The notes beneath the pieces are model-generated. The model worked only from the letters and a program-made list of their open reading frames with translations, searched no databases and was not told the DNA's origin. Source: Isoetes taiwanensis (taxonomy: Eukaryota > Streptophyta > Lycopodiopsida > Isoetales > Isoetaceae). Taken from it: a DNA stretch of 64,000 nucleotides. The stretch is taken from the NCBI GenBank assembly GCA_021234155.1, contig JAJEKV010000260.1, forward strand, positions 310,001-374,000, in the 5' to 3' direction. Of this stretch, positions 45,833 to 55,880 are shown piece by piece; position 1 is the stretch's first letter, and every line of letters starts with the position of its first letter. A program made the position numbers and the translations under genes.

Positions 45833-45866
45833 CAGGTCATTAGTGCATTTGCTAGGTCACCTTGTT
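45833..45866 (-). repeat. right terminal inverted repeat (34 bp)
   Basis: Reverse complement starts AACAAGGTGACCTAGCAAA. It is followed by the target duplication CATA at 45867-45870. Inside it, GATTCCTTTTTGTGGTGCAA is a subterminal motif also present near the left end. Confidence 0.93.
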
Positions 45867-46029
45867 CATATAGATCGACATAGGTGTCCAGCCTATCTAC
45901 ATCTGAGTGGTATAATAGAAGTTGCTCTCGGCATGTGAAAAATAGCAAGCTGCCACAAAGAGCGGTCTGCCGCTGCAGTTCTTTACGCGCACCCAAGGCA
46001 GAGGTTATGCTTGTCTATCTTGCATAGGG
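45867..46029 (-). pseudogene. LINE B, 5' flank of the 8.9 kb transposon
   Basis: Reverse complement of LINE A from about 4768 to 4932. It includes the reverse of GTAAAGAACTGCAGCGG and GCTATTTTTCACATGCCGAG, encoding an endonuclease start (LFFTCREQLLLYHSDVDRLD in one frame). It begins at the same TCTCCCTATGCAAG as LINE A, so that is either the true element start or a shared truncation point. Confidence 0.85.
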
Positions 46030-46039
46030 AGACTGACTG

Positions 46040-46580
46040 TGCCATGATTGTCCAGTAGTAGCAGGTGACCCCCCATGTCCCCGTTTTCGTTTGCAGTCAT
46101 TGAAGACGGAGTAGCACTGGTATTTGATGCCCAACGATATACTTGGCTTTCTTATCCTTGAGAAAAGTGCGGTATTGTCTAGTTGCATGTGGGCGTAAAG
46201 CAGGCGGAGCCAGCGTTTGAGATTTGTATACTCAGAATCAAACCACTAGTTATATTGAAAGGTTGTGATCTCCGAGAACCACCGCGGTCGACTTCTTCCA
46301 ACGCACCTCTTTGTAAACAGTCCCAACAATCAATTGGCGCGTCTGTTGCTCTAGCATAGGGTGCTGCAAAATTCCTGTCAGGTCATCTGTGAGCATCTGA
46401 GTGTAAGCCTTTGCATGCTCGTAGTTGAAGCACAGCTGAGGCATGCGAGAAGCTGCAGCATAGGGAGTTCGAACAGCCTGACAAGTTAGTTGCAGATAAA
46501 GTGGTAGGTGGTTTGAGTCGTTCTCTTCATCTCTACTACCGATGCCCACTCGAAAATGATTGAGCAAATGTCATACTTGA
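46040..46580 (-). pseudogene. LINE C fragment (endonuclease C-terminus onward)
   Basis: Reverse complement of LINE A from about 5260 to 5790. The frame at 46250-46567 reads LNHFRVGIGSRDEENDSNHL followed by PLYLQLTCQAV, i.e. the SDH region with D-S-N-H instead of D-S-D-H. It lies next to LINE B in the same direction, but its content comes later in the element while it sits 5' of LINE B, so it is a separate copy. Confidence 0.75.
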
Positions 46581-46690
46581 ATTAATACACACAGATCTAT
46601 GTGGTCCTCTGTATTGTGACAGGAATAACAAGGAAAAGGAATATCATTATGCTTATAGATGATTCCAATAGAAAAACCATTGTCTCAGGT
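46563..46690 (+). pseudogene. Ty1/copia integrase fragment, 5' part
   Basis: The frame reads ANVILELIHTDLCGPL, the start of the copia integrase core (LE.IHSDLCGP). After one frame change it reads IIMLIDDSNRKTIV, where the first D of IDD corresponds to the second catalytic aspartate region (FIDD.SR.TWV). The match stops there and resumes at 47556, so something was inserted between. Confidence 0.75.
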
Positions 46691-47549
46691 CCTCGAATTT
46701 GTGTATCTCTTCCTACTTGTGTTTCTATTCCTTAGTCAGTAGTTGTCAAAAGTGGCCCACTTTTTTTTCAAATACAAACTACGTCTACCTAATGGACCTG
46801 AGCTTGCCAAGATGTTTCCCAATATTGAGGCTTTCGCTACTTACAGGTCCAGACATACTTTTATCTCTAGCTCCCCAACTGCTCCTATACCATGTCACAT
46901 AGCATCTACTTTACTTGAATGTCGTATTGTATCATCTTCTTCCTCATCTGCCTCTGCACTAGTTAATCCGCCAGTATTACCAGCCCCTGTGCCTTCTTCT
47001 TTAGCTATTTCTGCACTATCGCCTTCTTCTATTGCCTCTCCGTCTCCGGTCTATATCAAGAGACCTTCTTAATGAAAAATCAACACTCGTCTTCGGGACA
47101 TTACGAAGCAAGAATTATTGGAAGAAGGATGGTCTACTCCACGCTTTGAAGAAACTTGCGTCGCAAAAATAGCTCGGCTCCTCAATCTGCGTTGGTTCAC
47201 TCTGTAGCTCCAATATCCGCGCTCTGATTATTTGATGGATGTTCCTGATTCAATGGCATTGAGACACCGGGGAGCAGATCAAGTTGCTGTTAGTGATTCT
47301 ATGGATGTGGAAGTTCGACTGGTTAAAGTAACTTTTTTAAAAATATGATTATATATTATTCTTCTCTTTGTAGGAGAGGAAAATAGTGTGAACTGCATTT
47401 TATTGTCATGCTTAGACGGGTGGCCCTGCTCAGTTGGATCTGATTGTCTGCTGGGTTTTTTATTCCTGTCTCTGTATTATATTATGTATTATGTATTATG
47501 TATTATGTTGGAGTGTTATTAATAAAGTCTGATGTCCTTCAAAAAAAAA
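46690..47549 (+). mobile_element. retroposed insertion with poly-A tail inside copia remnant
   Basis: Ends with GAGTGTTATTAATAAAGTCTG and CTTCAAAAAAAAA. A Ser/Pro-rich frame (46743-47072) begins LRLPNGPELAKMFPNIEAF but has no recognised family. The 3' end TATTATGTATTATGTATTATG is a short repeat. LINE tail or processed gene copy are both possible; no target duplication was found. Confidence 0.45.
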
Positions 47550-48290
47550 GGGATCTTGCATTTGAGCCTTTAAGATGTACGCTGCTGAAGTTGAGTATGA
47601 AAAATGGCGAAGAATTAACTTTGTAAGATCGAATAAGGGATTAGAATATTTGTCTCAAGAGTTTAACAAGTATTGTGAAAATAAAGGTATAAAAGACAAA
47701 CTACATGCAGTCACACACCCCAACAAAACAATGTAGATGAGAAAAAAAATGTGGCCATTTTAAATGTAGTTAGGACAATGCTTAAAGAAAGTGGTTTACC
47801 AAATTTTTTATGTGAAGAGACGGTGCGAATTTAGTTTACATTCAAAATCTATTACCAAATGCAAGCATCAATGGTAGCATTCCACATGTGTTGTGGTCAG
47901 GGAATAAACTTGTGTATGATCATCTGAATGCATATGATTATTTTGTGTACGCTCATATTCCAAGTGAGCAGGAAGTGAAGCTTGATGATAGGCTTGGATA
48001 TCATACTTAGTAGGGTATCATCACCACTCAAAAGGTACAGGTTATATTTACTAGAGAAAAAAAAGTTCTTTCGTCAATAGAGATGTAGTATTTGATGAAA
48101 ACAAAGTGTACATGCCAAAAATCTTAAATCCTCAAAAAAAAAGTGCAGGAGTAAAAAGCAAACTCTATATGGATACAAAGGATGAGATGGCTGCAGCTAA
48201 TGAACCACCTAAAGTAGCAACAAATGATATGTTAGACTCTGATGATGAGAGTGAGGATGAGCCCAGACAAATGGGCACATGATTGCTGAA
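47550..48290 (+). pseudogene. Ty1/copia integrase fragment, 3' part, to the RT linker
   Basis: Across frames it reads AFEPLRCT, NFVRSNKGLEYLSQEFNKYC, KGIKDKLHAVTHPNKTM, RTMLKESGLPNFLCEE, HVLWSGNKLVYDHLNAYDYF, VYAHIPSEQEVKLDDRLGYH and VVFDENKVYMPK. These follow the copia integrase core and its C-terminal domain (RSD.G.EYLS.EF..YC...GI; W.G.KP...H...FG...YVHIP...R.KLD). An acidic linker (MLDSDDESEDEPRQ) comes next, where RT would start, but RT is absent. Many stops. It was probably once continuous with 46563-46690. Confidence 0.8.
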
Positions 48291-48329
48291 GAGAAAACAC
48301 GAGCGCTTGGACAGTCCAAACAAATAGGA

Positions 48330-48790
48330 TAGGTTGTTGGTGAAGAACAAAAACACGTTAGAAAAAGAAAGTTAGAGGCTCAAAGGCTTGCAGAAGAAGC
48401 TAAGATTCGCTCCAGACCTCATCCTCTAAATCATACTGCTCTCGGAGGAATCCACGTCAGAGGAATCGAATTGTGAAGAATCCACCTCTTCTGAAAGCTC
48501 AGAAAGAGAGTATTCAGAGCTGCTGTATTCAGACTGCTGCTCGGGGCTCTCAACAGAATTGGTCTCGACAATTTCTTCAAGGTCTTCTTTGGGCTCCTGC
48601 AAAGGAATTATCCAAGAACCTATACCATAACTCGCGAAGAGCTCTGGCAAAGGTAAGGAAATTAAGAACTAGCGCTTGGAAGGGCCAGGGGCAGGGGAAG
48701 CAGAGCGGGAGGGAGAGCGGCAGCGCTTCGGCATTCTGTTTGGGAGAATTGGACGATGCTTCTCCCTCACGACCATAGCCTATAAAGGCT
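48330..48790 (-). pseudogene. unrecognised serine/acid-rich gene fragment
   Basis: The minus-strand frame at 48426-48650 encodes a low-complexity stretch (EYSSSEYSLSELSEEVDSSQ), preceded by an intron-like acceptor (CCTTTGCCAG at about 48642). Upstream, in another frame, MPKRCRSPSRSASPAPGPSK starts at about 48734. It looks like a short-exon gene with a disordered N-terminus. Family unknown; could equally be chance. Confidence 0.3.
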
Positions 48791-49009
48791 GGCGTGAAAT
48801 TAATTTCGTAGGCTACGATTTTAGGATTCGTACCATTAGTATCTTAATCGTAATGATTTAGTAGGATACGAAGTGAAATGTAATTACCTCGAAATGACCA
48901 TAATTTTATTTTCTAAAACATTAAGAAAAAAAATATCTATCCTGAAATGGCCATTCTTTTTTGGACACCAATCATCTTATGTTGGCTTGACACTTGTTTA
49001 GTAATTGTA

Positions 49010-49725
49010 ATTATAATTAGTTAGTGTAAATTGCTTGTTGACTTCAAAATTGTTGACTTACGCTTCACCAAACATGTTGGTCAATGAAAGTCAAACATGT
49101 AACAAAGGGGGTGATTCACACTTGTTGACTTGAAAATTGTTGTCTTACACAATATGCCTTAACATAATGCATAGAATAACATAGATCAAAATTGTTGACT
49201 TACGCTTTACCAAATGCTTGGGGGTGATTCACACTTGTTGACTTGAAAATTGTTGACTCACGCTTTACGAAACATGTTGGTCAATGAAAGTAAAACTTTA
49301 GCTTAGGGGTGATTCATACTTGTTGACTTGAAAATTGTTGACTTACGCTTTACCAAAGATGTTGGTCAATAAAAGTCAAACATTTGTTTGGGGTTGATTC
49401 ACACTTCTTGACTTGAAATTTGTTGACTTACACAATATGCCTTAACATAATGCATAGAATAACATAGGTCAAAATTGTTGACTTATGCTTTACCAAATGC
49501 TTGGGGGTGATTCACACTTGTTGACTTGAAAATTGTTGACTCACGCTTTACCAAACATGTTGGTCAATGAAAGTAAAACTTTAGCTTACAGGTGATTCAT
49601 ACTTGTTGACTTACACAATATGCCTTGCCTTAACATAATGCATAGAATAGCATAGGTCAAAATTGCATAGGTACACAATATGCCTTAACATAATCCATTC
49701 ATTTGGCATTTGGCAATTGTTGATT
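49010..49725. repeat. TTGTTGACTTGAAAATTG satellite-like array
   Basis: Irregular higher-order units combine TTGTTGACTTGAAAATTG, TTGACTTACGCTTTACCAAA, ATGTTGGTCAATGAAAGT and GGGGGTGATTCACACTTG. A longer unit of about 300 bp (with ACACAATATGCCTTAACATA) is visible at 49150 and 49440. TTGACT/TTGACC words, which match the W-box core, are very frequent as a by-product. Confidence 0.85.
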
Positions 49726-49739
49726 TGGTAACATGTGGA

Positions 49740-50530
49740 ACATTGAATGCATGTGGGATATTTGAGCCCATTACTAAAAAAAACGGTGGACGAGGATTAC
49801 ATTTTGAAAGGTCATGACACACACTCACCCTTTTTTTTTTGGTCCAGCGTTGAAAACATCGGTTTGGTAGGTCTACATGTCCTGTTTTCAAAGAATCCTA
49901 CATGTGGATTTGTGGAGGTATGGTTTTGTTCGATAATGGTGTTCTTTTTCAGTGGACTAAAACATCCTTTGTTGTTTTGTAGTTTCTTCTATTGTGACAT
50001 GTCATTTTATAATACAATCCACTGTAGGAAAGAATACTTGAATTTCTACATGTCTAATAATTCTATTGTCACATGTCTTTATAGATGTAGGAAAGAATAT
50101 TTGATTCTCTACATGTCCTATACTTCCATTCACATGTCTTTATAGTAGTAGGATGAGTACTTTATTTGCTAAGGCATTGTAGGAAAGAATCATGAATTAC
50201 GACATGTGTAATACTTCTATTGTCACATGTCTTTATAGAAGTAGGAAAGAATACTTGATTCTCTACATATGTCGTATGCTTCCATGTCACATGTCTTTAT
50301 AGTAGTAGGGAATGATACTTTATTTGCTAAGGCATTGTAGGAAAGAATACATGAATTACGACATGTGTAATACTTCTATTGTCACATGTCTTTATAGAAG
50401 TAGGAAAGAATACTTGATTCTCTACATGTCCTATCCTTCCATATCACGGGTCTTTATAGTGGTAGGATGAGTACTTGATTTGCTACATGTGATGCGTGCA
50501 TCATCACATGTCCTTATACTAGTATTCCAT
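49740..50530. repeat. ACATGTCTTTATAG tandem-like repeats
   Basis: Units of roughly 55-120 bp contain TAGGAAAGAATACTTGATTC, TCTACATGTCCTAT and TCACATGTCTTTATAGAAG. At least six imperfect copies lie between 50020 and 50520. The opening phrase CATGTGGGATATTTGAGCCC (49750) recurs at 57640, so the two flanks of the foldback region share sequence. Confidence 0.75.
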
Positions 50531-50742
50531 GCAAGACAAGTTACTTCAACTACTTCAATTACTTAACGCCTATATTTTGCATAACAAAACCATCAAGAAT
50601 TTGATTTGTATTCCTTGACGGGGTGCAGGACCGCTGCAACAAATCCCTAAGCATTAATGTCATAGGACCACGCAAAATCCTAACAATATCCTAACGTCAT
50701 CAAGTCCATGTCCATGTCATTCATATCTTGCCTTCGTCATTC

Positions 50743-51680
50743 ATGCGTTGGAGCCTACGTGGCATGTTGAAGCCTTGGTGGCACGTTGGAGCCAACTTGG
50801 CATGTTGGAGCCTAGGTGGCATGTTAGAGCTCACATGGCATGTTGGAGCCGGTGGCATGTTGCACCCACGTGGCATGTTGGGTGATGGTGGCATATTTGA
50901 GCCACGTTGGCATGCTTGAGCCTAGGTGGCACGTTGGAGCCAACTTGGCATGTTGGAGCATATGTGGCATGTTGGAGCTCACGTGGCATGTTGGAGCCCG
51001 GTGGCATGTTGGAGCCTAGGTGGCATGCTGGGTGGCATGTTGGAGCCCACGTGGCATGTTGGGCGTAGGTGGCACGTTGGAGCCTAGGTGGCATGCTAGA
51101 GCTCACGAGGCATGTTAGAGCCTAGTTGGCATGTTGGAGCCTACGTGGCATGTTGAAGCCTTGGTGGCATGTTGGATCCTAGGTGGCATATTTGAGCCAC
51201 CTTGGCGTGCTTGAGCCTAGGTGGCACGTTGGAGCCAACTTAGCATGTTGGAGCTCACGTTGCATGTTGGAGCCTAGGTGGCATGTTGGAGGCTAGGTGG
51301 CATGCTGGGTGGCATGTTGAGCCCACGTGGCATGTTGGAGCGTAGGTGGCATGTTGGAGCCTAGGTGGCATGTTTGAGCCACCTTGGCACGCTTGAGCCT
51401 AGGTGGCATGTTGGAGCCTAGGTGGCATGTTGGAGCCTAGGTGGCACGTTGGAGCCTAGGTGGCATGCTAGAGCTCACGAGGCATGTTGGAGCCTAGTTG
51501 GCATGTTGGAGCCTACGTGGCATGTTGTAGCCAAGGTGGCATGTTGGAGCCTAGGTGGCATATTTGAGCCACCTTGGCATGCTTGAGCCTAGGTGGCACG
51601 TTGGAGCCAACTTGGCATGTTGGAGCTCACGTGGCATGTTGGAGCCCAGGTGGCATGTTATAGCCTAGGTGGCGGACCCG
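50743..51680 (+). repeat. 19-bp minisatellite array, left arm
   Basis: About 45-50 copies of GGTGGCATGTTGGAGCCTA with point variants and a few short units (GCTGGGTGGCATG). As 19 is not a multiple of 3, all frames stay open by rotation, which creates false reading frames on both strands. Confidence 0.95.
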
Positions 51681-52495
51681 GGAGGCGGACATCACAAAGG
51701 TTCGAGGCGGGGCTTTCCTACGGTGCTCCTCAGGGAGGGCAAATGCCAATGCCTCCCTTCGAACCCGGGTTTCCCTATCCAGACCGTTGAATTCTCCATT
51801 GGGTAACTTGCTTGGCGGGCTCAAAAAATTCAAGATCTGTCAGGAGAACATATCAAACCGCAAAAGTGTCCTACGATCGACCGTGTAGAAACCCAAGTGT
51901 TTTGTCGTTCGGGCGGGCAAGTACAAAGGCTCCGGAATGGAGAGTTGACTTCGCCATGTCGTCCGAAACAGCGAAATTACCCTAGGGACCAAGTTACACG
52001 GTCATTTTTTGCGAAAAGCAAAAGAAACACGAACCCTCTACATGGCGTATTCGCACCCTCCGCTAAGGCCAATTCACTCTGACGTGTTGGACATGAGCTA
52101 CTTTGGCGCTTCAGGAGCAAGGGTAGTCTTCTGCCCATGAAACTTGGTCTCCAAGGTAATGTCGATGTTTAAAACTCACCGAGTCGGATCCACGATTCAG
52201 GGTGGGAGAGTTGCCCGTCCGTGGCCAAGGACCCTCGGAGAGGACCTTTGGGACGAACTTCTTACGGAAGGTCTTAGGGCTCCATCTTAAAGGCGTCGCG
52301 CCCTCCCACTACCTCATGACATTGTGCAAGATCTGGTCAATGGCTGGGATATGGCCTCCAAAAGCGTAAATCGTATGCGTTGCTAGGTTATTGTAGGGTT
52401 TACGTTCACGGAGGTCGAGTTTTATTGATTGCACTTGAGACATGGTCGAGAAGCTGCGATTGAAAACAAGAAGCAATAGCCCGGCGAAATGGGGT

Positions 52496-53480
52496 TTGGA
52501 TTTCCCGAGGCGGGCTTCTCCTACAGTGGTCCTTCCGGGAGGCAAATGCCAATGCCTCCTTCCGGGAACCGGTTTCCTTTATCGGACCGTTGAATTCTCC
52601 ATTCAAGTAACTTGCTTCGGCAGGCTCAAGAAAATTCAAGATCTGTCCAGGGAGAACATATCCCTCATAAAGTGTCCGGTCGGTCGGAGTGTAGAAACCC
52701 AAGTGTTTTGTCGTTCGGGCAATACAAAGGTCTCGGAATGGAGATTTGACTTCGCCATGTCGTCGAAACAACGAAATTACCCTAGGGACCAAGTTACCAC
52801 GGTCATTTTTGCAGCAAAAGAAACACGAACCCTCTACATGGCGATGATCGCACCCTCCGCTAAGGCCAATTCACTACTTAACGTGTTGGACATGAGCTAC
52901 TTTGGCTTCCGAGGGGGGTGGTCTTACGCCCACGAAACTTGGTCTCCGGGGTAATGTCGATGTTTTGAGTCCGTTGGCGAGTCGGATCATAGTTCGAGGG
53001 GTGGGGAGAGTTGCCGCGTCAGGTGGCCAAGGACCCTCCAGAGAGGACCTTTGGGACGAACTTCTTCTGGAAGGTTTTAGGGCTCCTTCTTCAAGGCCAA
53101 CGCCTCCCACTACCTCATGACATTGTGCAAGATCCTGGTCCAATCTGGCTAGGGTATGGCCTCCAAAACATAAACCACCAAAGAGGTTATTGTAGGGTTT
53201 AAATATGGAGGCCAAGACGTGGTCAGTTGCACTTGGGACCTGGTGTACTTTTTTGGAACATGCATGCGGAGCCATGGCAACTGAAATAACAGACTTTGGA
53301 TCTATTGGCGATCCCGAATCATTTAAAAAAAAATTGGTACTACAAAATGTGTTATTGACTTCTAATTGCGACACTGGGAGGAGGATAAATCCAAACCCCA
53401 TTTCGTCAGTTTCTATTGCTCTTGTTTTCAACTGCAGCTTCTCGACCATGTCTCAAGTGCAACTGAATAAAACTCGACCT
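52496..53480 (+). repeat. second direct copy of the foldback core plus palindromic return
   Basis: 52496-53210 repeats 51690-52400. From about 53400 the sequence returns as the reverse of 52395-52500 (CAGCTTCTCGACCATGTCTC versus GAGACATGGTCGAGAAGCTG). Frames at 52442-52954 and 52874-53449 come from this repeat and lack any domain. Confidence 0.7.
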
Positions 53481-54518
53481 CCATAACGTAAACCCTACAA
53501 TAACCTAGCAACGCACAGGGTTCACGTTTTGGAGGCCAAAACGTGGTCGACTTCTTTGATAACGTGGTGGGCCGCGTTTCTAAACATGCATGGAGAGCCA
53601 TGAGAATCAAATAATGAGTTTCGATCTATTGGCCAACCCGAAAGTGATCCCAAACAATTTTGCACTTGCATAAGGCTTCTAGACTTTTAATTGCAAAACT
53701 AGGAGGAGATTTAATCCAAACCCCATTTTGTCAGTTTCTATTGCTTCTTGTTTTCAACTGCAGCTTCTCGACCATGTCTCAAGTGCAACTGAATAAAACT
53801 CGACCTCCATAACGTAAACCCTACAATAACCTGGCAAGGCCAATGGGGTTTGCATTTTGGAGGCCATACCCCAGCCGACATTGGACCAGGATCTTGCACA
53901 ATGTCATGAGGTAGTGGGAGGGCGTTGACGCCAGAAGACGGAGCCCTAAAACCTTCCAGAAGAAGTGCGACCCAAAGGTCCTCTATGGAGGGTCCCTGGC
54001 CACAGACGGACAACTCTCCCACCCCGGAACTGTGATCTGACTCGCCAACGGACTCGAAACATCGACATTACCATTTCGGGAGACCAAGTTTAGGGGCGCG
54101 TAAGACCACCCTTGCTCGGAAGTGCCAAAGTAGCTCATGTCCAACACGCTCAGAGTGAATTGGCCTTAATCTGAGGGTGCGAATCACCGCCATGTAGAGG
54201 GTTCGTGTTTCTTTTGCTGCAAAAATGACCGTGTAACTTGGTCCCTAGGGTAATTACCGCCGTGGTCGGACGACATTGCGAAGTCAAATCTCCATTCCCG
54301 ACCTTTGTGCTTGCCCGAACGACAAAACACTTGGGTTTCTACACCTTTTTTGGCCGACTTGAGGACACTTTATGAGGGATATGTTCTCCCGACAGATCTT
54401 GAATTTTCTTGAGCCTCGCCAAGCAAGTTACTTCAATGGAGAATTCAACGGCCGATAGGGAAACCAGGGTTCAAACAAGGGTGGCATTGGTATTTGCCCT
54501 CCTGGAGGAGCACCGGTA

Positions 54519-54560
54519 GGGAGGGAGGGAGGGAGGGAGGGAGGGAGGGAGGGGGAGAGA
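54519..54560. repeat. (GGGA)n tract, G-quadruplex-prone
   Basis: Nine near-perfect GGGA units followed by GGGGGAGAGAGAGA. Four or more GGG runs with one-base loops meet the usual quadruplex pattern. It sits just inside the right arm and is absent from the left. Confidence 0.9.
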
Positions 54561-54904
54561 GAGATTTGTTTTTATGCCTCAAATCCATTTTTTGAGCATA
54601 TGCACATGATCTCGAGTCCCATTTAGACTTGCGGGAGTTGAAAACACACAATAAAAACCTTATAGAAATCAGGATTCAAAAAATTATTTCTTTGGTTTTT
54701 CTTGGGTTCATTGAGAGAAAAAATATATCCAATTTCTCTCCATCACCTTAGTTCCAAATCAAGCCAAATTTCTTTCCACATGTTCCTACAAGTCCCCCTC
54801 GATAGTCATTTCAAATATCGGCCAGAATGTTAAAAACACTCAAGATATCATCATTTGAGTAATACGCCATAGGGATGTGCAATGGACAAATTTTCGGGTC
54901 CACT

Positions 54905-55880
54905 TGGTTTCAAACATGCCACCTAGGCTCAAACATGCCAAGGTGGCTCAAACATGCCACCAAGGTGGCTCAAACATACACAAGGTGGCTCAATCATGCC
55001 ACCAAGGTGGTTCCAACATGCCAAGGTGGCTCCAACATGCCACACGGGCTTTAACATGCCATGCGTGCTCCAATATGCCAACGTGGCGCAAACATGCCAC
55101 GTGGGCTCCACCATGCCACCTAGGCTCCAACATGACAAGGTGGCTCACAACATGCCACCTAGGCTTAAATATGCCAAGTTGGCTCAACCATGCCATCTAG
55201 GCTCCAATATGCCACCGTGGCTCTAACATGCCACCTAGGCTCAAACATGCCAAGGTGGCTCAAACATGCCACGTGAGCTCCAACATGCCACCTAGGCTCC
55301 AACATGCCAAGGTGGCTCAAACATGCCACCTAGGCTCCAACATGACAAGGTGGCTCAAACATGCCACATGGGCTTCAACATGCCACCTAGGCTCCAACAT
55401 GCCAAGGTGGCTCAAACATGCCACGTGGGCTCCAACACGCCACGTGGGCTCCAACATGCCAAGGTGGGCTCCAACATGCCAAGGTGGCTCTAACATGCCA
55501 CCTAGGCTCAAACATGCCAAGGTGGCTCCAACATGCCACCTAGGCTCCAACATGACAAAATGGCTCAAACATGCCACCTAGGCTCCAACATGCTCAAACA
55601 TGCCACGCGGGCTCCAACATGCCACCTATGCTCCAACTTGCCAAGGTGGCTCAAATATGCCATGTGGGCTCCAACATTCCTAGGTGGCTCAAACATGGCA
55701 TGCGGGCTCACTTAGGGCTCCAACATGCCAAGGGGCTCCAACATGCCACCTAGGCTCAAACATGCCAAGGTGGCTCAAACATGCCACCTAGGCTCCAACA
55801 TGCCACCTAGGCTCAAACATGCCGTGGGTGGCTCAAACATGCCAAGGTGGGCTCAAACATGCCACCTAGGCTCCAGACCA
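54905..55880 (-). repeat. 19-bp minisatellite array, right arm (inverted)
   Basis: About 45-50 copies of the reverse unit (TAGGCTCCAACATGCCACC), with a larger share of AACATGCCAAGGTGGCTC variants than the left arm has. The two arrays therefore evolved separately after they became inverted. Confidence 0.95.

Larger units (their letters stand above)
36963..45866. mobile_element. 8.9 kb TIR DNA transposon with DUF7869-like gene and DNA methyltransferase gene
   Basis: Ends are 34-bp inverted repeats (36963-36996 and 45833-45866) beginning AACAAGGTGACCTAGCAAA, with one mismatch at position 20. They are flanked by CATA at 36959-36962 and 45867-45870. The flanks are the two halves of one minus-strand LINE. 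The uninterrupted LINE A at 4921-4940 reads CTATATGATGATG across the site with a single TATG (CATA in reverse). Insertion and 4-bp duplication are therefore directly visible. Just inside both ends lie GATTCCTTTTT and TGGTGCAA in the same direction. Two divergent genes fill the element. TIR sequence, TSD length and gene content do not match hAT (8 bp), MULE (9 bp), CACTA or PIF (3 bp). Sola and Academ have TSDs of about this length but different transposases, as far as I know. Confidence 0.9.
50743..55880. mobile_element. foldback-like element with minisatellite arms
   Basis: The left arm (minisatellite plus 51690-52440) is inverted in the right arm (53790-54510 plus minisatellite 54905-55880). 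An extra direct copy of the core segment lies at 52496-53210, and two direct copies of another segment at 53210-53500 and 53560-53840. Landmarks are AACCCAAGTGTTTTGTCGTT, ATTCAAGATCTGTC and ATGGAGAATTCAACGG, seen forward twice and reversed once. No transposase is readable. Foldback-type elements with tandem subrepeats in long inverted arms are known in plants and animals; the assignment is by shape only. No target duplication was found. Confidence 0.6.

Noticed and set aside
36963-45866. Giant-virus insertion
   Set aside because: Clean 34-bp TIRs, a 4-bp target duplication and only two intron-rich genes fit a transposon. No viral core gene was seen.
50743-51680. CRISPR-like array
   Set aside because: The units are contiguous with no unique spacers, and the genome is a plant nuclear one.
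52442-53449. Frames of 170 and 191 codons in the foldback centre
   Set aside because: They overlap on opposite strands inside repeated segments and have no domain.
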